Origin: Solitalea agri
GTDB lineage: Bacteria; Bacteroidota; Bacteroidia; Sphingobacteriales; Sphingobacteriaceae
Reading direction: 5' to 3'
DNA length: 64,000 nt
Assembly: GCF_023914155.1 (NCBI RefSeq)
Contig: NZ_JAMWYS010000009.1
Location: 183,994-247,993, forward strand
A model generated the notes under the pieces. It saw only the letters and a list, made by a program, of their open reading frames with translations. It was not told the DNA's origin and ran no database searches. Positions 1-7,459 of this stretch are shown in pieces (positions within the stretch are counted from its first letter, which is position 1; each line of letters opens with the position of its first letter). The translations under genes and the position numbers were made by a program.

Positions 1-425
1 CAGACCCTAATGATCCATCAGTTTTCCAAGGTAAATTAGTTACTATCAGCTACAATTACACTTATTTTACTATTCCAATAAGTGTTAAATATGATATTAA
101 CCTTACTAAATCTTTATTTCTTCCCCTTGAAGTAAATGGAACATATAATAACTTCTTAGAGGCAAAAAATAAAAACAGTGTTAATAACAGTTATCAAAAT
201 GTAGAAATGTCGAATTTTAATTCACCATTTTCTATAGGAGCTGCCACGGGGCTTGGGTACAAGTTAAGTCCTAAAGTAAGTTTTGAAGGTAATCTTATAT
301 ACACATTGCAATTATCTAATATCCATGATGGAATAACTAATGCAACTCTACCAGAGTTTAACAACATACCTATGAAAGGAAAATATACCATTTGGGGTGG
401 TATTGGTATTAATTATAAACTTTAA
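1..425 (+). CDS. Outer-membrane beta-barrel protein, 5'-truncated
   Basis: The reading frame is open from base 3 to the stop at 423-425, so the gene starts outside the window and only the last ~140 residues are visible. The fragment has alternating polar/hydrophobic strands (TYFTIPISVKYDIN, SLFLPLEVNGTYNNF, PFSIGAATGLGYKLSPKV, YTIWGGIGINYKL) and ends on a hydrophobic strand, as expected for a small outer-membrane barrel of the porin/PorT-like type common in Bacteroidota. The function cannot be told from the C-terminus alone. The next gene starts 56 bp downstream on the same strand, so the two could be co-transcribed. The ATG at 207 is internal and not the start. Confidence 0.6.
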   Translation, partial: DPNDPSVFQGKLVTISYNYTYFTIPISVKYDINLTKSLFLPLEVNGTYNNFLEAKNKNSVNNSYQNVEMSNFNSPFSIGAATGLGYKLSPKVSFEGNLIYTLQLSNIHDGITNATLPEFNNIPMKGKYTIWGGIGINYKL

Positions 426-481
426 ATCAAATGCTTCCTTTTTGGAGTGAATAAAAATTTAATCAATTAAAAAGCTGTTAT

Positions 482-1069
482 ATGAAAAGAATCTTATTGT
501 TAGCATCTATCTTAATTTTCGCTCTCAACCTATTTGGGCAACAAAAAGCAGAATCATCTGCTCCTAAAGAACAAAGTAAAGCAGATAAATTTTCTGAACG
601 AAGTGGCTCATTAATTAGTAATGAATTTATTGATCTTGGGAATATAGGTGGCTCGGGTTTATTGGGAGGTTCCGCTAAGGCCCAGGTAGTGATACTTACT
701 GACCTATTAAAAAATGAAAAGCTGTTAGCCTTACGTTTTGAAAAATACACCTCAAAAAGTTATGGGGGTGGTACGACAAGTATTGCAACAATTGATACTG
801 ATGAACTTTCCGGATTAATCACTTCAATCAACTATATCAACGAAAAAATTATAAATACCACTCCTGGGAACTATACTGAAGTTAAATATTACAGTAGAGA
901 TGGATTTTCAGCCGGCTGTTATTATACCTCTGAGAAAAAAGACTGGGTGTTTTTTTTGAAACTAGAAAAATACGATAGTGATTCATATGTATGGCTAAAA
1001 CAAAAAGATATACCATCGTTGCTGGAAATTTTGAATAAAGCCAAAACTACCATGGATGCGAAGATTTAA
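482..1069 (+). CDS. Secreted protein of unknown function
   Basis: 195 residues. It starts with a clear Sec signal peptide (MKRILLLASILIFALNLFGQ, then QKAESSAPKE), so the mature protein is probably periplasmic or exported. The rest has no motif I recognise. There is a glycine-rich stretch (LGNIGGSGLLGGSAKAQ, residues ~58-74) followed by mixed alpha/beta sequence with many Tyr, Ser and Lys. It sits 56 bp after the barrel gene and is followed by a strong intrinsic terminator at 1135-1166, which probably ends this transcript. Unknown function; coding status is supported by the signal peptide, length and terminator. Confidence 0.7.
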   Translation: MKRILLLASILIFALNLFGQQKAESSAPKEQSKADKFSERSGSLISNEFIDLGNIGGSGLLGGSAKAQVVILTDLLKNEKLLALRFEKYTSKSYGGGTTSIATIDTDELSGLITSINYINEKIINTTPGNYTEVKYYSRDGFSAGCYYTSEKKDWVFFLKLEKYDSDSYVWLKQKDIPSLLEILNKAKTTMDAKI

Positions 1070-1134
1070 AATTCACTTCAGGCCAATTAAGGATGGACTG
1101 AACGGGTTTAACTCCCTTTTCCGCTACGAAAGAA

Positions 1135-1166
1135 AAAAGGCTTTTAGAGAAATCTAAAAGCCTTTT
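1135..1166 (+). terminator. Intrinsic terminator after the secreted-protein gene
   Basis: A 14-bp perfect stem (AAAAGGCTTTTAGA / TCTAAAAGCCTTTT) closes on a GAAA loop and runs into T6. Flanking A and T runs would let it work in both directions. Confidence 0.9.
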
Positions 1167-1329
1167 TTAGTTTAGATATGTCCGGTCATGAAACAAGCTG
1201 ACACCCAAGTTGACTCATTTTGAATTACAAAACAAGAACACGTAAGACTCGTAAGGTATAATGAAATTTCGGGGAATGACTTCACCTACTTCGATCTTAT
1301 TAAACAACTTTACTCATGCGCTATTCATA

Positions 1330-1373
1330 CTTTATGTACGCTTTATGTACGCATTATCTACGCTTTAGATACC
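1330..1373. repeat. Four tandem 11-bp degenerate repeats
   Basis: Four consecutive 11-mers: CTTTATGTACG, CTTTATGTACG, CATTATCTACG, CTTTAGATACC. The first two are identical. They lie in the gene-free stretch 1170-1524, in which I see no credible ORF. An 11-bp period is about one helical turn, so protein binding is possible, but a slippage remnant is as likely. Confidence 0.55.
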
Positions 1374-1752
1374 CTTTTGACCCGTCCTGAAATAACTATA
1401 CAGATTAGTGAATAAATCCTGGATTAACTATACACTGGGATTTTAAAATGATGAATCAAGTCGTTAAGTTATTGATCTTACTATTTTTAGTTTTAATCCA
1501 TTTTCATACAATGGGATATAAAAAGCATTACAAAATTTGCAAACAATTGTATTTCTACGAGTTACGAATAAACACTCTTTTTCTAGCAGAAAACATCAAA
1601 TACACAATGCACTGCAAAACAATTACTTACGAATATCAAAAAGAACCATGCTTTTATTTGGCCTACTCGCGTTTTCTCAAAATTTTCAATTTTTACTGAA
1701 AACTTGCATTGTTTTATCAATTTAATAATAATAATTAAATTTGATTAATAAA

Positions 1753-1785
1753 TTTACACTAAAACAATTAATGTTCCTATATTTG
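1753..1785 (+). promoter_or_regulatory. Promoter of tRNA-like RNA copy 1
   Basis: A Bacteroidota-type -7 box TATATTTG (consensus TAnnTTTG) at 1778-1785, 20 bp before the RNA. At the -33 position this copy has TTTA (1753-1756), 21 bp upstream; copies 2 and 3 have the consensus TTTG there. Confidence 0.65.
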
Positions 1786-1804
1786 CATCAACAAAACAAA
1801 TCAA

Positions 1805-1920
1805 TGTAGGGTGGTGAAACAGGCAAACACACCTCCTTGTCTCGGTGGCGGAGAATAATGGGAAAGCTCAAGCAATTGAGTGATAACCACTCCCTGAAGG
1901 TTCGACCCCTTCCCCTACAG
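1805..1920 (+). tRNA. tRNA-like RNA, copy 1 (anticodon position GUC, very long variable arm)
   Basis: A 116-nt cloverleaf can be drawn. The acceptor stem is TGTAGGG/CCCTACA (1805-1811/1913-1919), with unpaired G1920 and no encoded CCA. T8-G9 follow. The D arm is GTG/CAC with GG in an 11-nt loop. The anticodon stem is CCTCC/GGTGG with a central U-U mismatch, and its loop TTGTCTC places GUC at 34-36. The T arm GAAGG/CCTTC has a canonical TTCGACC loop. The variable region is 47 nt (1849-1895): a GGAG/CTCC stem and an inner CTCAA-GCAA-TTGAG hairpin with a GNRA-type loop. The anticodon and G73 suit Asp, but tRNA-Asp normally has a short variable loop, and U37 is abnormal. It has its own promoter and terminator. 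It could be a functional odd tRNA, a tRNA-derived regulatory RNA or a tRNA pseudogene. Confidence 0.55.
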
Positions 1921-1934
1921 CTTAGCAAAAAATG

Positions 1935-1955
1935 AAAGCCCCGATTGGGGCTTTT
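1935..1955 (+). terminator. Terminator of tRNA-like RNA copy 1
   Basis: AAAGCCCC-GATT-GGGGCTTTT: an 8-bp GC-rich stem followed by T4, starting 15 nt after the RNA. Identical in all three units. Confidence 0.9.
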
Positions 1956-2061
1956 GTATTTTACAGCATTCTTCTTACCAGCGCTTCAAATTAATCTAAT
2001 TCCCTGTTCTTTATTATCCATATAATTTAAGTAGATAAGCAAGAATATTAATCCCGACATG

Positions 2062-2189
2062 CCAAATTTAAAAGCATCCTGCCAGGTAAAAATGTAACCA
2101 ACACTGGAGGCATCTTTATTAAATACGCGTATCCAAAAAGATGAGGGAGTAGTATGAAACTATTTGAGCCTTAAGTGTCAATCAGCAAA
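2062..2189 (+). pseudogene. VOC-family gene remnant, copy 1
   Basis: Bases ~2095-2165 align with the coding sequence of the intact VOC gene at ~3628-3700. Shared words include GGCATCTTT, CCAAAAAGATGAG and TATGAAACTA in the same order and spacing. The reading frame is broken by stops and indels, and the rest of the gene is missing. It occupies the same place relative to the tRNA-like RNA as the intact gene does in unit 3, so it is a decayed duplicate. Confidence 0.75.
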
Positions 2190-2457
2190 GGTCTGTTAAG
2201 GAAAAAGCTAAAGGACTTAATTCACAAAACGCATTGAAAATTTCGCAAGCAATTGTATTTCTAATACTTACCAAATACCATTATTCTTCTTGCAGAAAAC
2301 ATCAAAAAGAAAACACCTTACAAAACAATTACTTGTAAACTTAAATCTTTAACAAATTTTATTTTGAAAATTTGCGACTTCGTGAAATCTTTCATTTTTA
2401 CCAATATTTCACTCAACTTTAACACTTTGGCAATAATTATTAAATTTGATTAATAAA

Positions 2458-2490
2458 TTTGCATTCAAATAAACAATGTACCTATATTTG
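2458..2490 (+). promoter_or_regulatory. Promoter of tRNA-like RNA copy 2
   Basis: -33 TTTG (2458-2461), 21-bp spacer, -7 TATATTTG (2483-2490). Matches the Bacteroidota housekeeping consensus TTTG-N~19-TAnnTTTG. Confidence 0.7.
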
Positions 2491-2509
2491 TATCAACAAA
2501 ACAAAACAA

Positions 2510-2625
2510 TGTAGGGTGGTGAAACTGGCAAACACACCTCCTTGTCTCGGTGGCGGAGAATAATGGGAAAGCTCAAGCAATTGGGTGATAACCACTCCCT
2601 GAAGGTTCGACTCCTTCCCCTACAG
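2510..2625 (+). tRNA. tRNA-like RNA, copy 2
   Basis: Same 116-nt fold as copy 1. It differs at a few positions, none of which breaks a stem. In the variable arm TTGAG becomes TTGGG, turning a U-A pair into U-G so that the 5-bp hairpin on the GCAA loop still forms. The T-loop becomes TTCGACT. The D-loop reads AAACTGGC, against AAACAGGC in copy 1. The pattern suggests that the structure has been kept rather than decaying freely. Confidence 0.55.
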
Positions 2626-2639
2626 CTTAGCAAAAAATG

Positions 2640-2660
2640 AAAGCCCCGATTGGGGCTTTT
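2640..2660 (+). terminator. Terminator of tRNA-like RNA copy 2
   Basis: AAAGCCCC-GATT-GGGGCTTTT, same as in units 1 and 3. Confidence 0.9.
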
Positions 2661-2765
2661 GTATTTTATAGCATTCTTCTTACCAGTGCTTCAAATTAAT
2701 CTAATTCCTGTTCTTTATTATCCATATAATTTAAGTAGATAAGCAAGAATATTAATCCTGACATG

Positions 2766-2899
2766 CCAAATTTAAAAGCAATCCTGCCAGGTAAAAATGT
2801 AACCAAACACTGGAGGCATCTTTATTAAATACGCGTATCCAAAAAGATGAGGGAGTAGTATGAAACTATTTTTGAGCCTTAAGTGTCAATCAGCAAAGG
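2766..2899 (+). pseudogene. VOC-family gene remnant, copy 2
   Basis: Nearly identical to the remnant in unit 1, but with extra bases (for example AAAGCAATCC against AAAGCATCC, and TATTTTTGAG against TATTTGAG). These single-base indels between two non-coding copies fit loss of selection. It has the same match to the intact gene's segment at ~3628-3700 and no open frame. Confidence 0.75.
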
Positions 2900-3165
2900 T
2901 CTGTTAAGGAAAAAGCTAAAGGACTTAATTCACAAAACACATTGAAAATTTCGCAAACAATTGTATTTCTAATACTTACCAAATATCATTATTCTTCTTG
3001 CAGAAAACATCAAAAAGAAAACACCTTTCAAAACAATTACTTGCAAATATAAATCTTTAACAAATTTTATTTTGAAAATTTACGACCTCGTGAAATCTTT
3101 CATTTTCACCAACATTTCACTCAACTTTAACACTTTGGCAATAATTATTAAATTTGATTAATAAA

Positions 3166-3198
3166 TTTGCATTCAAATAAACAATGTACCTATATTTG
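3166..3198 (+). promoter_or_regulatory. Promoter of tRNA-like RNA copy 3
   Basis: -33 TTTG (3166-3169), 21-bp spacer, -7 TATATTTG (3191-3198). Confidence 0.7.
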
Positions 3199-3217
3199 TA
3201 TCAACAAAACAAAACAA

Positions 3218-3333
3218 TGTAGGGTGGTGAAACTGGCAAACACACCTCCTTGTCTCGGTGGCGGAGAATAATGGGAAAGCTCAAGCAATTGAGTGATAAC
3301 CACTCCCTGAAGGTTCGACCCCTTCCCCTACAG
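3218..3333 (+). tRNA. tRNA-like RNA, copy 3
   Basis: The third 116-nt copy keeps the full acceptor, D, anticodon, variable and T arms described for copy 1. Its variable arm is like copy 1 (TTGAG) and its D-loop like copy 2 (AAACTGGC). It is followed by a terminator at 3347-3367 and then by the intact VOC gene, so the full ancestral unit is probably RNA plus VOC gene. Confidence 0.55.
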
Positions 3334-3346
3334 CTTAGCAAAAATG

Positions 3347-3367
3347 AAAGCCCCGATTGGGGCTTTT
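3347..3367 (+). terminator. Terminator of tRNA-like RNA copy 3
   Basis: AAAGCCCC-GATT-GGGGCTTTT. It separates the RNA from the VOC gene, which starts 152 bp further on. Confidence 0.9.
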
Positions 3368-3518
3368 GTATTTTATAGCATTCTTCTTTTACCAGAGCTT
3401 CAAAATTAAATCTTCTTCCGTTAAGCAGCTACCAATAGTTTTAATCGAGCTAATCAATTATTTTTTATATTGCTGTGAGTATTATTTAGTCATCTACTCT
3501 AGAATAAATTCGGGTAAA

Positions 3519-4046
3519 ATGAAAAAGACATCATTCCTACTATTAATCATTACAGCATCTTTTCTTTCAGGCTTTGCATTTAAAACAATAATTACAAAGC
3601 CAACTAGCAATGCGGCCAACCTGAAAAAGGTAACTGGCATTGGTGGCATCTTTTTTAAGTGCAAGGATCCCAAAAAGATGAGAGAGTGGTATGAAACTAA
3701 TCTTGGACTAAGTGTAAATCAGTATGGGTCGGTTTTTGAATGGTATCAAGGTGCCGACTCTACCAAAAAAGGATTTTCACAATGGAGCCCGTTCAATGAA
3801 AAAACCAAGTATTTCGAACCATCAACAAAGGACTTTATGATCAATTATCGAGTTGAAAACTTAAACGCGCTTGTTGCAGAGTTGAAAAACAATAAGGTAA
3901 CGATACTCGATACCATTGCAACTTACAACTATGGTAAATTCGTTCATATTCTTGATGCAGAAGGAAACAAAGTAGAGCTCTGGGAACCCAACGACATTGA
4001 ATATGAAAAATTAGGCAAACAATTGGGTGCTAAGACAACTAAATAG
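3519..4046 (+). CDS. VOC (glyoxalase/bleomycin-resistance fold) family protein, exported
   Basis: 175 residues from ATG 3519. An in-frame upstream start at 3357 lies inside the RNA terminator and is not credible. The N-terminus is a signal or anchor segment (MKKTSFLLLIITASFLSGFA, then FKTIIT). After it comes one VOC module: GIGGIFFKCKDPKKMREWYE with LGL at the start, and a C-terminal strand GKFVHILDAEGNKVELWEP with the Glu that usually binds metal. VOC enzymes need paired modules, so this one probably dimerises. The substrate is unknown; export is unusual because most VOC proteins are cytosolic. Two decayed partial copies lie upstream inside the tandem units. Confidence 0.8.
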   Translation: MKKTSFLLLIITASFLSGFAFKTIITKPTSNAANLKKVTGIGGIFFKCKDPKKMREWYETNLGLSVNQYGSVFEWYQGADSTKKGFSQWSPFNEKTKYFEPSTKDFMINYRVENLNALVAELKNNKVTILDTIATYNYGKFVHILDAEGNKVELWEPNDIEYEKLGKQLGAKTTK

Positions 4047-4220
4047 TTGGCAGGAAGAATTTCCACGGTAACCTTGGTAGTTTTTTCTTCATTATTAAGA
4101 CGCTATTCAAAAAAATGAAACAGATTAGCTTACTTTGGATTTAAATAAATACTAATACCTAAGAAACGTTGCATAGAGAAATGCGTTAGCTATTACCATT
4201 TGAAACTTTAATCATTAACT

Positions 4221-4823
4221 ATGAAAATGATCTACATTATTGGAGTAATTATAGCCGGAGGATTTGCTTTTTATTTGGCTAGTTGTACAAACAAATCATC
4301 CGAAAAACACAAGCAAACAACAACCAAACAAGACACTAGCAGATTAAAAGCTTATCATACAAAAGAAAACACTTTTGAGGATCTTCGAAACTTAGCATTT
4401 ACTGCAACCCCGGAAAAACTTGGTATTTCCCTTCCAAATTACAAAACGATTGTATTTGGTGTAATTATGGATTGGGAAATGGATGGAGCGACAGTGACTA
4501 CAGTTTCATATCAAACTGGTGATGCAAGTTTATATATGAGTACAGGAGGCGCAATTATCGGCGGAGGACAATATCAGAATGTAAGTAATGCAGCTAAAGA
4601 ATTTGTTCTTAAGGCGCAAAGTTTCTTGGAAAAAACAACCCAAACCACATCTACTCCTACTCCTCCTAAAAACTTAGTAAAGTTTTATCTACTGACTAAC
4701 AAAGGGATTTTTGTTGGACAGGAAGAAATGAAAAACTTTGAAAATAATTCATCGATCTGGTTAACGCTTTTTGAGCAGGCTAATAATGTAATTACCGAGT
4801 TAAGATTAACAACAGGGAATTGA
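4221..4823 (+). CDS. Lipoprotein of unknown function
   Basis: 200 residues. The N-terminus MKMIYIIGVIIAGGFAFYLA then SC fits a lipoprotein signal with the acylated Cys at residue 22. A Lys/Thr-rich linker follows, then a globular domain. It contains a Gly-rich segment (MSTGGAIIGGGQYQN) and a conserved-looking ending (TNKGIFVGQEEM, then LTLFEQANNVITELR). I do not recognise the family. The 174-bp gap before it shows no promoter or terminator that I would defend. Confidence 0.7.
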   Translation: MKMIYIIGVIIAGGFAFYLASCTNKSSEKHKQTTTKQDTSRLKAYHTKENTFEDLRNLAFTATPEKLGISLPNYKTIVFGVIMDWEMDGATVTTVSYQTGDASLYMSTGGAIIGGGQYQNVSNAAKEFVLKAQSFLEKTTQTTSTPTPPKNLVKFYLLTNKGIFVGQEEMKNFENNSSIWLTLFEQANNVITELRLTTGN

Positions 4824-4907
4824 AAAATCAGTATGAAAGGAAATAAAAGATGAAAAGATCGTTTTATGTAAAAATCAAACCTCTTAAACTTTTAAATAAA
4901 GACAAAA

Positions 4908-4958
4908 ATGAAAAACATTCTCACACTACTTTTGACCATTTTGACTATCAATTTTTAA
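4908..4958 (+). pseudogene. Orphan signal-peptide mini-ORF
   Basis: ATG followed by codons for KNILTLLLTILTINF and a TAA. This is a typical Sec signal peptide cut short after 16 residues. It may be the stump of a secreted-protein gene that was lost, or chance. It lies 38 bp upstream of the dienelactone-hydrolase gene. Confidence 0.3.
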
Positions 4959-4996
4959 GGGTCCATCCCTATCTTTAATAAAACACATTCCTAATC

Positions 4997-5884
4997 ATGA
5001 ACGAACTAAAAAAAGAAGATATTAAACAAGAGGTATTTGACCTTTATGATGAATATGCCCACAGTCGCATTGACCGCCGTGAATTTATACAGCAGCTTTC
5101 TCTTTATGCAGTTGGAGGATTGACGGTTGCTTCGCTTATGAGCTTTATTATGCCTGATTATGTAAATGCTGTACAAATTAGAGTCGATGATCCTCGTTTA
5201 ATCACAGAAACTATTACTTATCAATCGCCTAAAGGCGGAGGAGCCATTAAAGGACAATTGTCCAAGCCTGCCGATGCCCAAAAGAAACTTGGAGGCATTG
5301 TGGTAGTGCATGAAAACCGAGGATTGAATCCGCATATTGCTGATGTGGCTCGCAGGGCTGCTTTAGCAGGTTTTATCACCCTCGCTCCAGATGCCCTAAC
5401 ACCATTAGGTGGTTACCCTGGCAATGATGATGCTGGCCGTGAATTACAAAGTAAGCGTGACCGAAATGAAATGCTGGAAGATTTCATTGCTGCCTTTGAG
5501 TACCTGAAAAATCATCCGGATTGTAATGGCAAAGTGGGTGTGGTTGGTTTCTGCTTTGGTGGATGGATCTCCAATATGATGGCGGTTCGCCTTCCTGATC
5601 TGGCAGCAGCTGTTCCTTTTTATGGTGGGCAACCTCCATTGGAAGATGTTCCTAAAATAAAGGCACCTCTTCTTTTGCATTATGCCGAACTGGATACCCG
5701 CGTTAATGAAGGATGGCCCGCGTATGAACAAGCGTTAAAAGAGAACCATAAAGAATATACAGCTTATATGTACGCCAATGCAAATCACGGTTTTAATAAC
5801 GATACTACTCCACGTTATGATAAAACCGCTGCCGATTTAGCCTGGAAACGTACCATTGATTTTTTCAATGAGAAACTGAAATAA
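4997..5884 (+). CDS. Dienelactone hydrolase family protein with twin-arginine-like leader
   Basis: 295 residues, alpha/beta-hydrolase fold. The DLH triad is readable: nucleophile Cys186 in GFCFGG, Asp233 in ELDTRV and His264 in NANHGF. The substrate-side Glu106 is in VVHENRG, a DLH hallmark. Before the catalytic domain is a leader with RR at 27-28 (DRREFIQQL) and a hydrophobic stretch at 35-52. This resembles a Tat signal, so the enzyme is probably exported. Classical DLH opens dienelactone in chlorocatechol degradation, but most bacterial homologues have other ester or lactone substrates and none is indicated here. It converges with the MFS gene with only 4 bp between stop codons. Confidence 0.85.
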   Translation: MNELKKEDIKQEVFDLYDEYAHSRIDRREFIQQLSLYAVGGLTVASLMSFIMPDYVNAVQIRVDDPRLITETITYQSPKGGGAIKGQLSKPADAQKKLGGIVVVHENRGLNPHIADVARRAALAGFITLAPDALTPLGGYPGNDDAGRELQSKRDRNEMLEDFIAAFEYLKNHPDCNGKVGVVGFCFGGWISNMMAVRLPDLAAAVPFYGGQPPLEDVPKIKAPLLLHYAELDTRVNEGWPAYEQALKENHKEYTAYMYANANHGFNNDTTPRYDKTAADLAWKRTIDFFNEKLK

Positions 5885-5888
5885 GGAT

Positions 5889-7454
5889 TTACAAAGGCAA
5901 AGGCTCTACCTCAATGGTTTGTAGAGAACGTCTTCCTATTCCAAGAAACAATACCAGCAAAATAGGGATAAAGTTCAGGGCGGCCATCACCAAATAAATG
6001 TCTTTATAAGTTAATAAGGTGGCCGGTTCAGCCATTTCTGCTTGAAGTGGGTTATCAGCCATCTTATCAGCGGCATTTGGTTTTAATCCTTTCGACAGGT
6101 AATAATTCTTTGTGTTTTTATGCTTTTGGGCAGCTGCTTCATTTCCTGCAGTTAACTGCTGGCTGATCCCGGTTTTATGCAATGTGGTAGTATTAGCAAT
6201 AAAAGTACTCAATACCGAACCTCCAATAATTGTAGCTAGAATGATCCGGGCAAGTACTCCACTCATCATTCGCGAAGTGCTTAAAGGCTTAGGTACATTT
6301 TCAGAAATATATAAAGCACTTAACAGGTATAAAAATCCAATACCTATACCTTTTAAGATAAAAGGCAAAATAAAGTCATCTTCTGAAATTCCAGGATAAA
6401 ACCTGAAATACATTAAAAGATGATACAAGCAAAAAGCAAGAAACCCTAGTATGGCTGCCACACTTAAATACACTTTATGATACATCATATACGTGCATAC
6501 AGGAACCGATATCACCAGTCCGAGAAATATGTACAAATGCGATCGGGCAATATAGAGTTCATCAAAACCAAGCAAGCCAGCCATAAAACCCATTATCACG
6601 CTGCCTGTACCGTTTACCAATCCTATAAAAAAAAAGAACAAAGTGCCTATCGCTACATTTTTGTATTTGTAAACCTCCAAATTGATCAGGGGCGTAGAGT
6701 TATGCCGTGCATATAAAATATACCCTCCTACTATCACCAAAAACAATGCTATTGCCAACTTGATTTTTGAATCAGAAAACCATTCGCGATTTTGACCTTC
6801 TGCCGCAAGGAACAGCAATGGAAATAAAAACAAGATCAAGAACAGCCATCCTTTAAAGTCAAAACGGAAGGGCTGTTTACCCAAGGCAACATCTTTCCGT
6901 AAAAACACAAAGGCTAATAGAATACATAGCAAGAAGTTGATATTGAGCAATAACAACGAGATGCGCCAATTGTAGATAGTTGAAAAGTGAGCTCCCGAAA
7001 ACTTATAAAGATTGCTGCTTCCCTGAATGATGAACTGCACGATGCCGTACATAATTGCCATATTAAGCGTCGGATTATACAACACTACAATTGGTATAAT
7101 AGCGGCTACTATTCCGAAAATGGTAAAAAAAGCCAGCAATGACCGGAATAGGATGAACCAAAAAATGGAGGGAGCATAAGCAGAGCAGGTATTCAGAACA
7201 ATGCAAATCAGGATTATGGAAAGCATCATTGACTTTAAAGGGAATATTTTGGCAAGTTCAAGGGCCAAAGGTAAGCCGGCAACCAAAGCAAATACCGGCA
7301 CCAGATTCATATACATAAACTCCACTGATGAGGCTCCGAAATGGCCTTGCAACTGCGAGTTTACATATCCCGTAGCATTGAGCACATTCAGAAAAGGAAC
7401 GATGAGCAGGTACAATCCTGTTACTTTCAACAACTCCCCTTTTTTCCACTTCAT
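5889..7454 (-). CDS. MFS transporter, EmrB/DHA2-like (inner-membrane pump of a tripartite efflux system)
   Basis: 521 residues, almost entirely hydrophobic, with about 14 predicted membrane spans. The run starts at residue ~10 (VTGLYLLIVPFLNVLNATGY) and ends with a span at ~490-510. The large loop at ~425-470 before the last span fits the 14-span DHA2 type. It is the last gene of a tight operon, 5 bp after the HlyD/EmrA-type adaptor, which itself is 5 bp after a TolC-type gene. That gives a complete tripartite drug or lipophile exporter. The EmrB motifs are weakly kept, so the assignment rests on topology and context. No clear terminator lies between its stop and the convergent hydrolase gene. 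Confidence 0.8.
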   Translation of the reverse strand: MKWKKGELLKVTGLYLLIVPFLNVLNATGYVNSQLQGHFGASSVEFMYMNLVPVFALVAGLPLALELAKIFPLKSMMLSIILICIVLNTCSAYAPSIFWFILFRSLLAFFTIFGIVAAIIPIVVLYNPTLNMAIMYGIVQFIIQGSSNLYKFSGAHFSTIYNWRISLLLLNINFLLCILLAFVFLRKDVALGKQPFRFDFKGWLFLILFLFPLLFLAAEGQNREWFSDSKIKLAIALFLVIVGGYILYARHNSTPLINLEVYKYKNVAIGTLFFFFIGLVNGTGSVIMGFMAGLLGFDELYIARSHLYIFLGLVISVPVCTYMMYHKVYLSVAAILGFLAFCLYHLLMYFRFYPGISEDDFILPFILKGIGIGFLYLLSALYISENVPKPLSTSRMMSGVLARIILATIIGGSVLSTFIANTTTLHKTGISQQLTAGNEAAAQKHKNTKNYYLSKGLKPNAADKMADNPLQAEMAEPATLLTYKDIYLVMAALNFIPILLVLFLGIGRRSLQTIEVEPLPL

Positions 7455-7459
7455 CTACT

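Larger units (their letters stand above)
1525..2230 (+). repeat. Tandem unit 1 (tRNA-like RNA + VOC gene remnant)
   Basis: First of three direct tandem units, 706 bp. It holds an AT-rich 5' flank, a promoter, the tRNA-like RNA (1805-1920), a terminator (1935-1955) and a decayed VOC-gene fragment (~2062-2189). The RNA, terminator and 3' flank match unit 2 almost base for base. The 5' flank (1525-1760) is more divergent, so unit 1 is the oldest copy or has diverged most. The short ORF readable at 1448-1699 spans the repeat edge and has no coding character. Confidence 0.85.
2231..2938 (+). repeat. Tandem unit 2 (tRNA-like RNA + VOC gene remnant)
   Basis: Second 708-bp unit: 5' flank, promoter, RNA (2510-2625), terminator (2640-2660) and VOC remnant. 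Its RNA starts 279 bp into the unit (280 in unit 1, 279 in unit 3). It is close to unit 3 through the 5' flank and RNA, and close to unit 1 through the 3' part. This suggests stepwise duplication by unequal recombination. Confidence 0.85.

Noticed and set aside
1448..1725. Two overlapping short ORFs before the first RNA copy
   Set aside because: They run across the edge of the tandem repeat, have no homologous frame in units 2 and 3, and look like AT-rich chance frames.
1805..1920. Group I intron or tmRNA
   Set aside because: At 116 nt it is far too short for either, and there is no tag reading frame. The extra length is explained by the variable arm.
1525..2938. Insertion sequence
   Set aside because: No transposase, no terminal inverted repeats and no target-site duplication seen. 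The units are plain tandem duplications.
1525..3333. CRISPR array
   Set aside because: The ~700-bp units with full RNA genes do not resemble short repeats with unique spacers.
3357..3518. N-terminal extension of the VOC gene from an upstream in-frame start
   Set aside because: It begins inside the terminator of the tRNA-like RNA. The ATG at 3519 gives a normal signal peptide.
5444..5731. Antisense ORF in the hydrolase gene
   Set aside because: No coding features. It is a shadow frame of the real gene.
5885..5888. Unusual overlap of convergent genes
   Set aside because: A 4-bp gap between convergent stops is uncommon but not informative. No terminator could be identified.
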